NCBI GenBank assembly: GCA_003522105.1
Contig: DPGF01000084.1
Coordinates: 1,058 to 10,323 of the forward strand
Source of the DNA: Oscillibacter sp.
GTDB lineage: Bacteria > Bacillota > Clostridia > Oscillospirales > Oscillospiraceae
DNA: 9,266 nucleotides
Direction of reading: 5' to 3'
The notes under the pieces are model-generated. The model worked only from the letters and a program-made list of their open reading frames with translations, was not told the origin of the DNA and ran no database searches. The position numbers were made by a program, and so were the translations under genes. Within the stretch, counting starts at the first letter, position 1; every line of letters begins with the position of its first letter. This document shows positions 1 through 7,578 of the stretch, in pieces.

Positions 1-1
1 C

Positions 2-1138
2 AACACCGACGATCAGGACAACAACGAAGTCACCGATTTCAAGGTCGGCTTCATCATGCTCCACGACGAAAACTCCACCTACGACCTCAACTTCATCAAC
101 GCTGCGAAAGAGGCCAGCGAGAAGCTCGGTGTCGAATACACCATCGTGACCAACGTTCCCGAGGGTCAGGAGTGCTACGACAAGGCCGCTGAGCTGGCTG
201 ATGCCGGCTGCAACATCATCTTCGCCGACTCTTTCGGTCACGAGGACTACATGATTCAGGCCGCGAAGGACTTCCCCGACGTGCAGTTCTGCCACTCCAC
301 CGGCACCAAGGCGCACACCGAGGGTCTTGCCAACTACCACAATGCCTTCGCCTCCATCTATGAGGGCCGTTACCTCGCCGGTATCGCTGCCGGTATGAAG
401 CTCAACGAGATGATCGAGGGCGGTGAGTTCACCGCGGACGAGGCCAAGATCGGCTATGTCGGCGCTTTCACCTATGCCGAGGTTATCTCCGGCTACACCT
501 CCTTCTTCCTGGGCGCTCGCTCCGTCTGCCCCACTGCCACGATGGAAGTCACTTTCACCGGCAGCTGGTATGATGAAACCGCCGAGAAGGAAGGCGCACA
601 GAAGCTCATCCAGAACGGCTGCAAGCTCATCAGCCAGCACGCCGACTCCATGGGCGCTCCCACCGCTTGCGAGACCGCCGGTGTCCCCGACGTTTCCTAC
701 AACGGTTCCACCGAGGCTGCCTGCCCCAACACCTATCTGATCTCCTCCCGCATCGACTGGGCTCCCTACTATGAGTATGCCATCACCAAGGCGATGAACG
801 GTGAGACCATCGATGCTGACTGGACCGGCACCCTTGCTACCGGCTCCGTCGTCCTCACCGACCTGAACGAGAACGTCGCCGCCGAGGGCACCGCCGAGGC
901 CATTGCCGACGCGACTGCCAAGCTCGAGAGCGGTGAGCTCCACGTCTTCGACTGCTCCGCCTTTACCGTGAACGGCGAGACCCTGACCTCCTCCATGGCT
1001 GACGTCGACACCGATGCCGACTACACGCCCGACACCGAGGCCATCGTGGACGGCTACTTCGCCGAGTCCACCTTCCGTTCCGCTCCTTACTTCCAGCTCC
1101 AGATCGACGGCATCACGCTGCTCGATCAGAAGTTCTAA
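2..1138 (+). CDS. BMP-family ABC transporter substrate-binding protein, 5'-partial
   Basis: Extracytoplasmic binding component of a BMP/Med/PnrA-type importer. Family members are usually lipoproteins that bind purine or other nucleosides and pass them to the permease encoded downstream. The frame is open from base 2, giving 378 visible residues. The signal peptide and lipid-attachment Cys must lie to the left, so the ATG at 56 is internal: it falls within the first beta strand (KVGFIMLHDENSTYD), the usual start of the mature BMP fold. Other family blocks are an ADSFGHEDYM segment, a CHSTGTKAH block, an EGRYLAGIAAGM helix and the GYVGAFTYAEVISGYTSFFLGARS block, followed by a W-Y-D-E motif. The visible N-terminus is Asp/Asn-rich, like the linker after a lipobox. 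Codons strongly favour C-ending forms, as expected for an abundant protein. The ligand is inferred from family and neighbours, not shown. Confidence 0.93.
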   Translation, partial: NTDDQDNNEVTDFKVGFIMLHDENSTYDLNFINAAKEASEKLGVEYTIVTNVPEGQECYDKAAELADAGCNIIFADSFGHEDYMIQAAKDFPDVQFCHSTGTKAHTEGLANYHNAFASIYEGRYLAGIAAGMKLNEMIEGGEFTADEAKIGYVGAFTYAEVISGYTSFFLGARSVCPTATMEVTFTGSWYDETAEKEGAQKLIQNGCKLISQHADSMGAPTACETAGVPDVSYNGSTEAACPNTYLISSRIDWAPYYEYAITKAMNGETIDADWTGTLATGSVVLTDLNENVAAEGTAEAIADATAKLESGELHVFDCSAFTVNGETLTSSMADVDTDADYTPDTEAIVDGYFAESTFRSAPYFQLQIDGITLLDQKF

Positions 1139-1157
1139 GCTTCTCCTGCAAACCACA

Positions 1158-1200
1158 AAACGGGCTGCCCGAAGGCAGCCCGTTTCCTTTTCTTTTTTTA
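1158..1200 (+). terminator. Rho-independent terminator after the binding-protein gene
   Basis: A perfect 12-bp stem pairs AAACGGGCTGCC (1158-1169) with GGCAGCCCGTTT (1174-1185) around a CGAA loop. It is followed by a T-rich tail to about 1199. It lies 19 bases after the stop codon and separates the binding-protein transcript from the ATPase/permease genes. Confidence 0.93.
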
Positions 1201-1270
1201 TTGCTTTTTGTTAAACGTCTAAAAAATTTTGTAGGCTTCTAACTTTTTTTGTATTTTTTTCCGTTTCGCA

Positions 1271-1299
1271 TTTACAATGAACGTCAATTATGGTAATAT
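1271..1299 (+). promoter_or_regulatory. Putative SigA promoter for the ATPase-permease operon
   Basis: A -35-like TTTACA (1271-1276), a 17-base spacer and a -10-like TAATAT (1294-1299) preceded by an extended TGG lie in an AT-rich stretch within otherwise GC-rich DNA. Transcription would begin near 1306. A weaker alternative is TTGTAT (1249-1254) with TACAAT (1273-1278), spacer 18. If the first is right, the in-frame ATG codons at 1290 and 1305 lie upstream of or at the transcript start and cannot begin the ATPase. No purine-riboswitch-like core was recognised in the leader. Confidence 0.55.
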
Positions 1300-1367
1300 A
1301 TAGCATGAATCAATACAATACTGAAGGGCTTTTTTCCTGCCCTCCGGTAAAAGAAGGGGTGACCGCC

Positions 1368-2900
1368 TTGGGAGCTGCATGCGCAGTTAAAATGGAGAAT
1401 GTAACAAAGCGGTTTGGCAAGGTCGTGGCGAACAGCGCCATCAACCTTGAGCTGCACGAAGGCGAGATCTTATCTCTGCTCGGCGAAAACGGCAGCGGCA
1501 AAACCACGCTGATGAACATGCTCTCCGGCATCTACTTCCCCGACGAGGGACAAATTTACATTCATGGCGAACCTGTGACGATCGCCTCCCCCAAGGACGC
1601 GTTCGAGCACGGCATCGGCATGATCCACCAGCACTTCAAGCTTGTCGATCTCTTCACCGCAACGGAGAATATCGTCCTCGGCCTTGAAGGCAAGCTCGAC
1701 CTGGCCGAAGCAAGCAAAAAGGTCAAGGAGATCTGCGACAAGTACGGTTTCGACATTGACCCCAACCAGAAGATCTACGATATGTCCGTTTCACAGAAGC
1801 AGACCGTTGAGATCGTCAAGGTGCTCTACCGCGGCGCGGATATCCTCATTCTGGACGAGCCCACCGCCGTACTCACCCCGCAGGAAACGGACAAGCTCTT
1901 CGCCATCATGCGCAACATGAAGGCGGACGGCAAGTCCCTCATCATCATCACCCATAAGCTCCATGAGGTGCTCGACGTATCTGACCGCGTGGCGGTGCTG
2001 CGCAAGGGCGAGTACATCGGCGATGTCGCCACCAAGGACGCTGACCAGCAGTCGCTGACCGATATGATGGTCGGCCACACGGTCAGCCTGAACATCAACC
2101 GTCCCGAGCCGAAAAACGTCACACAGCGCCTTGTCGTCGATGGGCTGACGGTTTACGACGAGCTTGGCGTCAAGCGTCTTGATGATGTCTCCTTCACCGT
2201 CAACGCAGGCGAGGTGCTCGGCATCGCGGGCGTCGCGGGCAGCGGCCAGCGCGAGCTGCTTGAAGCCATCGCAGGCCTCTATCCTGTCTCCTCCGGCCAT
2301 GTGACCTTCTACCCGCCGGACGGCGAGAAGGAAAAGGAGCTCGTCGGCCTCGATCCGATGAAGATCCGCAAAAACGGCATCGCCATGTCCTTCGTGCCGG
2401 AGGACCGACTCGGCATGGGCCTTGTCGGCTCGATGGGCATGACCGGCAACATGATGCTGCGCTCCTGGCGCAAGGGCAGGGGTCTCTTCCTTGACCGGAA
2501 AGATCCCGAGGCGCTTGCCAACCGCATTTGGGAAGAACTCGGCGTGGTCACGCCCAGCACCTCTTTCCCCGTTCGCCGCATGTCCGGCGGCAATGTGCAG
2601 AAGGTGCTTGTCGGGCGCGAGATCGCCCAGTCCCCTGCCGTGCTGATGACCGCTTACGCGGTGCGCGGTCTGGACATCAACACCTCCTACACCATTTATA
2701 ACCTGCTGACCGAGCAGAAGATGAAGGGCGTCGCCGTTGTCTATGTCGGCGAAGACCTCGACGTGCTGCTCGAGCTGTGTGACCGCATCGTGGTTCTCTG
2801 CGGCGGTCAGGTCTCCGGCGTGGTCGACGCCAGAAAGACCGACAAGCGTGAGGTCGGCGCACTGATGACGCTCGTGAGGGGAGGCAACAAAGATGAATAA
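1368..2900 (+). CDS. ABC transporter ATP-binding protein, tandem nucleotide-binding domains (NupO/YufO type)
   Basis: Cytoplasmic ATPase that drives the BMP-type nucleoside importer; it carries two ABC domains in one chain. Start chosen at TTG 1368: AGAAGGGG ends 8 bases upstream, the predicted promoter covers the earlier ATGs at 1290 and 1305, and the resulting 510 residues fit the family's usual length. Using this start, domain 1 shows Walker A GENGSGKT (39-46), a Q-loop Gln near 88, signature MSVSQ (139-143), Walker B ILILDE (159-164) and the H-loop His 196. Domain 2 shows a degenerate Walker A GVAGSGQR (288-295; Lys replaced by Gln), a good signature MSGGN (405-409) and a Walker B region VLMTAY (425-430) lacking Asp-Glu. 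This predicts one working and one degenerate ATP site in the folded protein. It overlaps the next gene by 8 bases. Function is secure; the start is moderately so. Confidence 0.92.
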   Translation: MGAACAVKMENVTKRFGKVVANSAINLELHEGEILSLLGENGSGKTTLMNMLSGIYFPDEGQIYIHGEPVTIASPKDAFEHGIGMIHQHFKLVDLFTATENIVLGLEGKLDLAEASKKVKEICDKYGFDIDPNQKIYDMSVSQKQTVEIVKVLYRGADILILDEPTAVLTPQETDKLFAIMRNMKADGKSLIIITHKLHEVLDVSDRVAVLRKGEYIGDVATKDADQQSLTDMMVGHTVSLNINRPEPKNVTQRLVVDGLTVYDELGVKRLDDVSFTVNAGEVLGIAGVAGSGQRELLEAIAGLYPVSSGHVTFYPPDGEKEKELVGLDPMKIRKNGIAMSFVPEDRLGMGLVGSMGMTGNMMLRSWRKGRGLFLDRKDPEALANRIWEELGVVTPSTSFPVRRMSGGNVQKVLVGREIAQSPAVLMTAYAVRGLDINTSYTIYNLLTEQKMKGVAVVYVGEDLDVLLELCDRIVVLCGGQVSGVVDARKTDKREVGALMTLVRGGNKDE

Positions 2901-3984
2901 AAGACAATCTCTCTTCCACATCGCCAAGCGCGATACGCTTCCCTGGTATCAGGCCGTGTTGATCCGCGGCGGCGCGATCGTGCTCGCGTTGATCGTCTGT
3001 GCCATCGTCACGACGCTCCTGACGGGTGAAAACCCCCTCAACGTCTACTCCACGATCCTCTACGGGGCGTTTGGCACCCCCCGAAAGAGCTGGGTCACGT
3101 TCCACAACCTTGCGATCCTGCTCGGCATTTCGCTCGCGGTCACGCCCGCGTTCAAAATGCGCTTCTGGAACATCGGTGCGGAGGGCCAGGTGCTGATCGG
3201 CTGCCTTGCCACCGCCGCCTGCATGATCTGTCTGGGCGGCAAGCTGCCCAACGCCGCGCTGATCCTCGTTATGATCGTTGCCGCGATCGCTGCGGGCGCG
3301 CTGTGGGGCTTCCTCCCCGCCATCTTCAAGGCCAAGTGGAACACGAACGAAACGCTCTTCACGCTGATGATGAACTACATCGCAACGCAACTCGCTGCAT
3401 TCTTCATCATCGTCTGGGAGGTTCCCAAGGGCTCGGGTAAGATCGGCATCATCAACGCGAACACCGAGGCCGGTTGGCTTCCCGTCATCGGCGGGCAGCG
3501 CTACCTCCTCCCGATCCTGCTCGTGGCAGTTCTCACGGGTCTCATGTACATCTACCTCAATTACAGCAAGCACGGCTATGAGATCGCCGTCGTCGGCGAA
3601 AGCCAGCGCACCGCGAGCTATGCCGGCATCAAAGTTGAGCGCGTCATCGTGCGCACGATGGTGCTCTCCGGCGCGATCTGCGGCCTCATCGGCCTGCTGC
3701 TCACCGCCGGCACCGATCATACGCTCACGACCACCATCGTCGGTGGACGCGGCTTCACCGCGGTCATGGTCTCCTGGATGGCTAAGTTCAACCCCATCCT
3801 GATGATCTTCACGAGCCTTCTCATCGTGGTTTTGAGCCGCGGCGCGAGCGAGATCTCCAGTGTTTTTGGTCTGAACCACTCCTTTGCCGATATTCTGACG
3901 GGTATCATTCTCTTCTTTATCATCGGCAGCGAGTTTTTCATTACCTACAAGGTCAGCCTGCGCAAGGGCAAAAAGGAGGCGTGA
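2893..3984 (+). CDS. BMP-type ABC importer permease 1 (NupP/YufP type)
   Basis: Inner-membrane permease subunit of the nucleoside-type importer, 363 residues, in the BPD_transp_2 (RbsC/LivH-like) family. A short basic N-terminus (MNKRQSLFHIAKR) leads into a first membrane helix near 26-43. Several further hydrophobic segments follow (roughly 70-85, 98-115, 121-142, 205-222, 256-271, 303-325, 335-352). The family block FWNIGAEGQ is at 91-99. The cytoplasmic loop GESQRTASYAGI (225-236) is the region that contacts the ATPase in this family. The C-terminus is basic (RKGKKEA), as expected for a cytoplasmic tail. The start overlaps the ATPase stop by 8 bases, and AGGGGAGG sits 8 bases upstream, suggesting translational coupling. 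It should form a heterodimer with the next gene product. Confidence 0.93.
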   Translation: MNKRQSLFHIAKRDTLPWYQAVLIRGGAIVLALIVCAIVTTLLTGENPLNVYSTILYGAFGTPRKSWVTFHNLAILLGISLAVTPAFKMRFWNIGAEGQVLIGCLATAACMICLGGKLPNAALILVMIVAAIAAGALWGFLPAIFKAKWNTNETLFTLMMNYIATQLAAFFIIVWEVPKGSGKIGIINANTEAGWLPVIGGQRYLLPILLVAVLTGLMYIYLNYSKHGYEIAVVGESQRTASYAGIKVERVIVRTMVLSGAICGLIGLLLTAGTDHTLTTTIVGGRGFTAVMVSWMAKFNPILMIFTSLLIVVLSRGASEISSVFGLNHSFADILTGIILFFIIGSEFFITYKVSLRKGKKEA

Positions 3985-3987
3985 GCG

Positions 3988-4971
3988 ATGTTTGATCTTG
4001 CTTCTTTCCTTCCCCGTGCGGTCATGCAGGGAATTCCCCTGCTCTATGGCAGCACCGGCGAAATCTTAACGGAAAAGTCCGGCAACCTGAACCTCGGTAT
4101 CCCGGGCGTGATGTACGTCGGCGGTATCTGCGGCGTCATCGGCGCGTTCTTCTACGAGCAGTCAACGTCCGCGGCAAACATGAACGCTTTTCTTGCCATC
4201 GGGATCCCGATGCTCTGCTCTCTGCTCGGCTCTCTTCTGATGGGTCTTCTCTACTGCCTGCTGACCGTTACGCTGCGCGCCAACCAGAACGTCACCGGTC
4301 TTGCGCTCACAACGTTCGGCGTCGGCATCGGCAACTTCTTCGGCGGCTCGCTCATCAAGCTGACCGACAGCGAGGTTCCCTCCATCGCGCTGAGCGCGAC
4401 GAGCGCCTATTTCAGCAAATCCCTGAATGTCGGCGGCTGGTTCGGTCAGGTCTTCCTGTCCTACGGCTTCCTTGCTTACCTTGCCATCATCATCGCGCTG
4501 TTTGCGTCCTATTTCCTCAAGCACACGCGCACAGGCCTCCACCTGCGCGCCGTGGGCGAGAGCGCGGCGACGGCGGACGCAGCCGGCATCAACGTGACGA
4601 AGTACAAATACCTTGCCACCTGCATCGGCAGCATGATCGCGGGTCTCGGCGGTTTGTACTACGTCATGGACTACGCCTGCGGCGTGTGGTCGAACAACGC
4701 CTTCGGCGACCGCGGCTGGCTCGCCATTGCGCTGGTCATTTTCACGATCTGGCGTCCGAATGTCAGCGTGCTGGCGTCCATTCTCTTCGGCGGATTCTAC
4801 ATCCTCTACATCTTCATCCCCACCGGTACCAATCTTGCCATCAAGGAGCTCTACAAGATGCTCCCCTATGTCGTCACGCTGGTCGTTCTGATCATCGTGT
4901 CGCTGCGCAAGAAGCGCGAGGATCAGCCGCCCGCATCGCTGGGTCTGAGCTACTTCCGCGAGGAAAGATAA
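3988..4971 (+). CDS. BMP-type ABC importer permease 2 (NupQ/YufQ type)
   Basis: Second membrane subunit of the importer, 327 residues, predicted to pair with permease 1. Hydrophobic helices fill the chain. Family blocks include GNLNLGIPGVM (32-42), the NQNVTGLALT loop (99-108) and the cytoplasmic loop AVGESAATADAAGI (188-201), which matches the coupling-loop position of permease 1. The tail after the last helix is charged (RKKREDQ...). A consensus AAGGAGG (3973-3979) lies 8 bases before the ATG, which itself begins 3 bases after the previous stop. The three importer genes therefore form a compact operon. A hairpin follows 4 bases after the stop. Assignment is by clear family resemblance; the substrate is inferred. 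Confidence 0.93.
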   Translation: MFDLASFLPRAVMQGIPLLYGSTGEILTEKSGNLNLGIPGVMYVGGICGVIGAFFYEQSTSAANMNAFLAIGIPMLCSLLGSLLMGLLYCLLTVTLRANQNVTGLALTTFGVGIGNFFGGSLIKLTDSEVPSIALSATSAYFSKSLNVGGWFGQVFLSYGFLAYLAIIIALFASYFLKHTRTGLHLRAVGESAATADAAGINVTKYKYLATCIGSMIAGLGGLYYVMDYACGVWSNNAFGDRGWLAIALVIFTIWRPNVSVLASILFGGFYILYIFIPTGTNLAIKELYKMLPYVVTLVVLIIVSLRKKREDQPPASLGLSYFREER

Positions 4972-4975
4972 ACCT

Positions 4976-5010
4976 TAAAACAAAAGCACCCGATGGGTGC
5001 TTTTGTTTTA
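4976..5010 (+). terminator. Hairpin terminator or attenuator between permease 2 and the deaminase
   Basis: A perfect 16-bp inverted repeat pairs TAAAACAAAAGCACCC (4976-4991) with GGGTGCTTTTGTTTTA (4995-5010) around a GAT loop. The GC core (GCACCC) is followed by a TTTTGTTTT tract that is also part of the stem, so it could act in either direction. The ribosome binding site of the deaminase starts 3 bases later and no clear promoter fits between, so it is probably a partial terminator inside a longer operon. Confidence 0.8.
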
Positions 5011-5025
5011 GCAAGGAGGAACACC

Positions 5026-6384
5026 ATGTCTACTCTGCTCATTCGAAATATCCGCACGCTCGTCTCCTGCGACGAATACGATACCGTTTACGAGAACGTT
5101 GACCTCTACGCCGAGGACGGATTCATTCGCGCGATCGGCAACGACCTGCCGCAGCAGGCGGACAAGACCATCGACGCGCGCCATATGCTCTGCTATCCCG
5201 GCCTTGTCAACACGCATCACCACCTCTACCAGATCTTCTCCCGCAACCTGCCGGAGGTACAGAACATGGAGCTGTTCGACTGGCTCAGGGCGCTCTATGA
5301 GATCTGGAAAAACCTCGATGAGGACGTGATCCGCCTTTCCACGCTCACAGGCCTTGGCGAGTTGATGAAGCACGGCTGCACGACCTGCTTCGACCATCAC
5401 TATGTCTTTCCCGCAGACGCGGGCGACCTGATCGGCGCGCAGTTTGCCGCGGCCGACGAGATCGGCGCGCGTATGTACGCCTCGCGCGGCAGCATGGACC
5501 TCTCCAAGAAAGATGGCGGGCTGCCGCCAGACAGCGTGGTGCAGACGGTCGACGAAATTTTAAGCGACTCCGCGCGCATCATTGAGCGCTACCACGACAA
5601 ATCCTTCGGCGCGATGCACCGTGTGGCGCTCGCGCCCTGCTCCCCCTTCTCCGTCTCCGCCGATCTTCTGCGTGAAAGCGCGGTGCTTGCACGGCAGTAC
5701 GGCGTGCGTCTGCACACGCACCTTTGCGAAACGAAGGACGAGGAATCCTTCATGCTCGCGCGCGAGGGCGTGCGCCCGCTTGAATACATGGAGAACCTCG
5801 GCTGGACGGGCGACGATGTCTGGTTCGCCCACGGTATTCACTTCAATGACGAAGAGCTGCGCGTGCTGGCAAAGACGCGCACAGGCGTAGCGCATTGCCC
5901 GATCTCCAACATGAAGCTCTCCTCCGGCATTGCCCGCATCCCGGAGATGCTCTCTCTCGGCGTGCCGGTCGGTCTCGCGGTCGACGGTTCTGCCTCGAAC
6001 GACGGCTCGTCGCTGATGGAAGAGCTGCGCGTTTCGTATCTTCTGCACCGCCTGAACAGCAGCAAGGCTGCGCCCAGCGGCTATGAGCTTCTCAAGATGG
6101 CGACGCGCGGCAGTGCGGCCATTCTCGGCCGCAGCGACGACATCGGCTCGCTTGCGGTCGGCAAATGCTGCGACCTCTTCCTCATCGACTCGCGCAGGCT
6201 TGAGCTGGTCGGCGCGTGCTTCGATCCCAAGAGCGTGCTCGCTACCGTCGGCGTGCGCAGTGCGGTCGATTACACGGTCGTTCAGGGGCGCGTAACGGTC
6301 GAGCAAGGTCATCTTGTCACGGTCGATGAAGAGTTGCTCGCACGCGAGGCGGAAGAAAAGTGCCGTGCGTACCTGAACCGGTGA
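5026..6384 (+). CDS. Amidohydrolase resembling 8-oxoguanine deaminase (TRZ/ATZ family)
   Basis: Cytoplasmic zinc-dependent aminohydrolase, 452 residues, most like 8-oxoguanine deaminase, which converts 8-oxoguanine to urate and ammonia. Relatives include guanine deaminase, SsnA and AtzB-type triazine hydrolases, so the exact substrate is open. The start at 5026 is set by AAGGAGG (5013-5019); the in-frame ATG at 4993 lies in the preceding hairpin. Predicted metal and catalytic residues are H64 and H66 (NTHHHLYQ), H232 and E235 (HTHLCET), H269 (FAHGIHF) and D320 (VDGSASND). Blocks typical of the 8-oxoguanine group are NMELFDWLRALYEIW (80-94), SRGSMDLS and GGLPPDSVVQ (164-173), and CPISNMKLSSGIARI (291-305). 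Its place just after a nucleoside-type importer supports a purine substrate. No N-terminal export signal is seen. Confidence 0.9.
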   Translation: MSTLLIRNIRTLVSCDEYDTVYENVDLYAEDGFIRAIGNDLPQQADKTIDARHMLCYPGLVNTHHHLYQIFSRNLPEVQNMELFDWLRALYEIWKNLDEDVIRLSTLTGLGELMKHGCTTCFDHHYVFPADAGDLIGAQFAAADEIGARMYASRGSMDLSKKDGGLPPDSVVQTVDEILSDSARIIERYHDKSFGAMHRVALAPCSPFSVSADLLRESAVLARQYGVRLHTHLCETKDEESFMLAREGVRPLEYMENLGWTGDDVWFAHGIHFNDEELRVLAKTRTGVAHCPISNMKLSSGIARIPEMLSLGVPVGLAVDGSASNDGSSLMEELRVSYLLHRLNSSKAAPSGYELLKMATRGSAAILGRSDDIGSLAVGKCCDLFLIDSRRLELVGACFDPKSVLATVGVRSAVDYTVVQGRVTVEQGHLVTVDEELLAREAEEKCRAYLNR

Positions 6385-6392
6385 GGTGCGCC

Positions 6393-6680
6393 ATGACCGT
6401 TGACATTCTGCGCGGCGACATCGCCGCCCTCTCCTCTGCCGGCCGTGCTGAAGAACTCCTTCCCGCAGCGGAGGGCGACAGCCTGACCCTCGCCTGCACG
6501 GACGGCGAGCTGAAAAGCGCCTACCGCGTGCTGCGCGCCATCATGGACTACGGCTATGAACACGAGCGCCCTGCGCATGTGCGCCTTGTCTGCGCGAACG
6601 AGGCGGTGTACAAGGCCTATTCCTTCCAGTGGAATATGTGGTTTGCCGAGCGCAAGCCCGAGCACGAGAACGAAGCATAA
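6393..6680 (+). CDS. Small protein of unknown function (possible macro-domain remnant)
   Basis: A 95-residue soluble protein set between the deaminase and the pseudouridine synthase. ATG 6393 was chosen because GAGGTG (6383-6388) precedes it; an earlier in-frame ATG at 6360 would overlap the deaminase by 25 bases without a good ribosome site. I do not recognise it firmly. The N-terminal TVDILRGDIAAL recalls the first strand and GDI loop of macro (ADP-ribose binding) domains. The C-terminal part (residues about 45-85, including HVRLVCANEAVYKAY) has a helix-strand-helix look like the end of that fold. The central NAAN and glycine-rich binding loops of a true macro domain are absent, so it would be a reduced or non-binding relative at best. 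The C-terminus is Trp/Phe-rich, then charged. Tight spacing on both sides argues that it is expressed. Confidence 0.75.
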   Translation: MTVDILRGDIAALSSAGRAEELLPAAEGDSLTLACTDGELKSAYRVLRAIMDYGYEHERPAHVRLVCANEAVYKAYSFQWNMWFAERKPEHENEA

Positions 6681-6692
6681 GGAGGCGCAGCC

Positions 6693-7577
6693 ATGCGCAT
6701 TCTCACCCACACCGTTTTGCCAGAGGAAGAGGGCCGTATGGTCAAGGGCATTCTGCGCGGCAGCTTGCAGCTCTCCTATACGCTGCTCAAGAGTCTCAAA
6801 TGGCGCGAAAATGCCATTCTCTTAAACGGACAGAGCGTACACGTCAACGCGATCGTCCACGCGGGCGATGTTGTCAGCGTTGCGCTCTCCGAGCGCACGC
6901 CGCGCGAGGATCTATACTGTGAAAACACAGCCGCGCCAAACATCGTTTACGAGGACGAAGACCTGCTCGTGCTCAATAAGCCCGCGGGCGTCGCCATGCA
7001 CCCGAAGGCGGACGATGCCGCCGCACCAAGTCTCGCTGCAATGCTCACAGGCTACCTCGGCGAGGGCAGCGTGCCGCATTTCGTCAGCCGCCTCGACAAG
7101 GGCACCTCCGGCCTTCTCATCGCGGCAAAGAGCGGCTATGTCCACGACCGGCTGCGCTGCGCACTGCACTCAAGCGAGTTGCGGCGCGAGTATCGCGCCG
7201 TCGCCGTCGGGCAGGTCACGCCGCCGTGCGGTGTCATCGACGCGCCCATCGGCCGCGCGGATGGCTCCATCATCCGCCGCTGCGTTCGTGAGGACGGCCT
7301 TGTAAGCCGCACGGAATACGAAGTACTGCAAACGACCGAACGCTTTACGCTCCTCCGCCTGCGGCCCGAGACGGGGCGCACACACCAGCTCCGCGTCCAC
7401 ATGGCCTACCTCGGCCATCCCCTTGCAGGCGACTGGCTCTACGGTACGGAGGACAAAAATCTCATTGCCCGCCCCGCCCTGCACTCGTATGAACTGTGGT
7501 TCACGCAGCCCGTCACCGGACAGGAGTTGCACTTTACAGCGCCAATCCCGCAGGATATGCAGCGATTATTGGAATGA
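6693..7577 (+). CDS. RluA-family RNA pseudouridine synthase
   Basis: Isomerises specific uridines to pseudouridine in structured RNA, probably rRNA; the exact target (RluC/RluD-type sites or tRNA) cannot be told from the sequence. The 294-residue length fits the family. Residues about 20-62 form an S4-like RNA-binding region (SYTLLKSLKWRENAILLNG). The catalytic domain begins near IVYEDEDLLVLNKPAGVAMHP (85-105). Motif II, RLDKGTSGLL (133-142), contains the catalytic Asp 135. GRTHQLRVH (228-236) is the conserved later motif, followed by HPLAGDWLYG. TAAGGAGG, which includes the previous stop codon, lies 7 bases before the ATG, so translation is likely coupled to the small upstream gene. There is no obvious functional link to purine uptake; it may simply share the transcript. 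Confidence 0.95.
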   Translation: MRILTHTVLPEEEGRMVKGILRGSLQLSYTLLKSLKWRENAILLNGQSVHVNAIVHAGDVVSVALSERTPREDLYCENTAAPNIVYEDEDLLVLNKPAGVAMHPKADDAAAPSLAAMLTGYLGEGSVPHFVSRLDKGTSGLLIAAKSGYVHDRLRCALHSSELRREYRAVAVGQVTPPCGVIDAPIGRADGSIIRRCVREDGLVSRTEYEVLQTTERFTLLRLRPETGRTHQLRVHMAYLGHPLAGDWLYGTEDKNLIARPALHSYELWFTQPVTGQELHFTAPIPQDMQRLLE

Positions 7578-7578
7578 A

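Noticed and set aside
56..58. ATG at 56 as the start of the binding protein
   Set aside because: The frame is open to the left edge and this Met lies inside the first conserved beta strand, so the gene begins outside the window.
1201..1367. Possible purine riboswitch before the ATPase
   Set aside because: No match to the conserved purine-riboswitch junction or loop segments was seen, and the predicted leader is only about 60 bases long with a weak 5-bp hairpin.
1791..3879. Long minus-strand open frames (378 and 400 codons) across the ATPase and permease 1
   Set aside because: Their translations are rich in Asp, Arg, His and Ala with no domain or membrane pattern, and they lie opposite well-supported transporter genes.
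4993..5025. ATG at 4993 as an earlier start of the deaminase
   Set aside because: It lies in the loop of the terminator hairpin and lacks a ribosome site, while ATG 5026 has a consensus AAGGAGG at the right distance.
5560..6312. Minus-strand open frame of 250 codons opposite the deaminase
   Set aside because: The composition is typical of an antisense shadow in high-GC DNA; the plus strand carries the metal-binding motifs.
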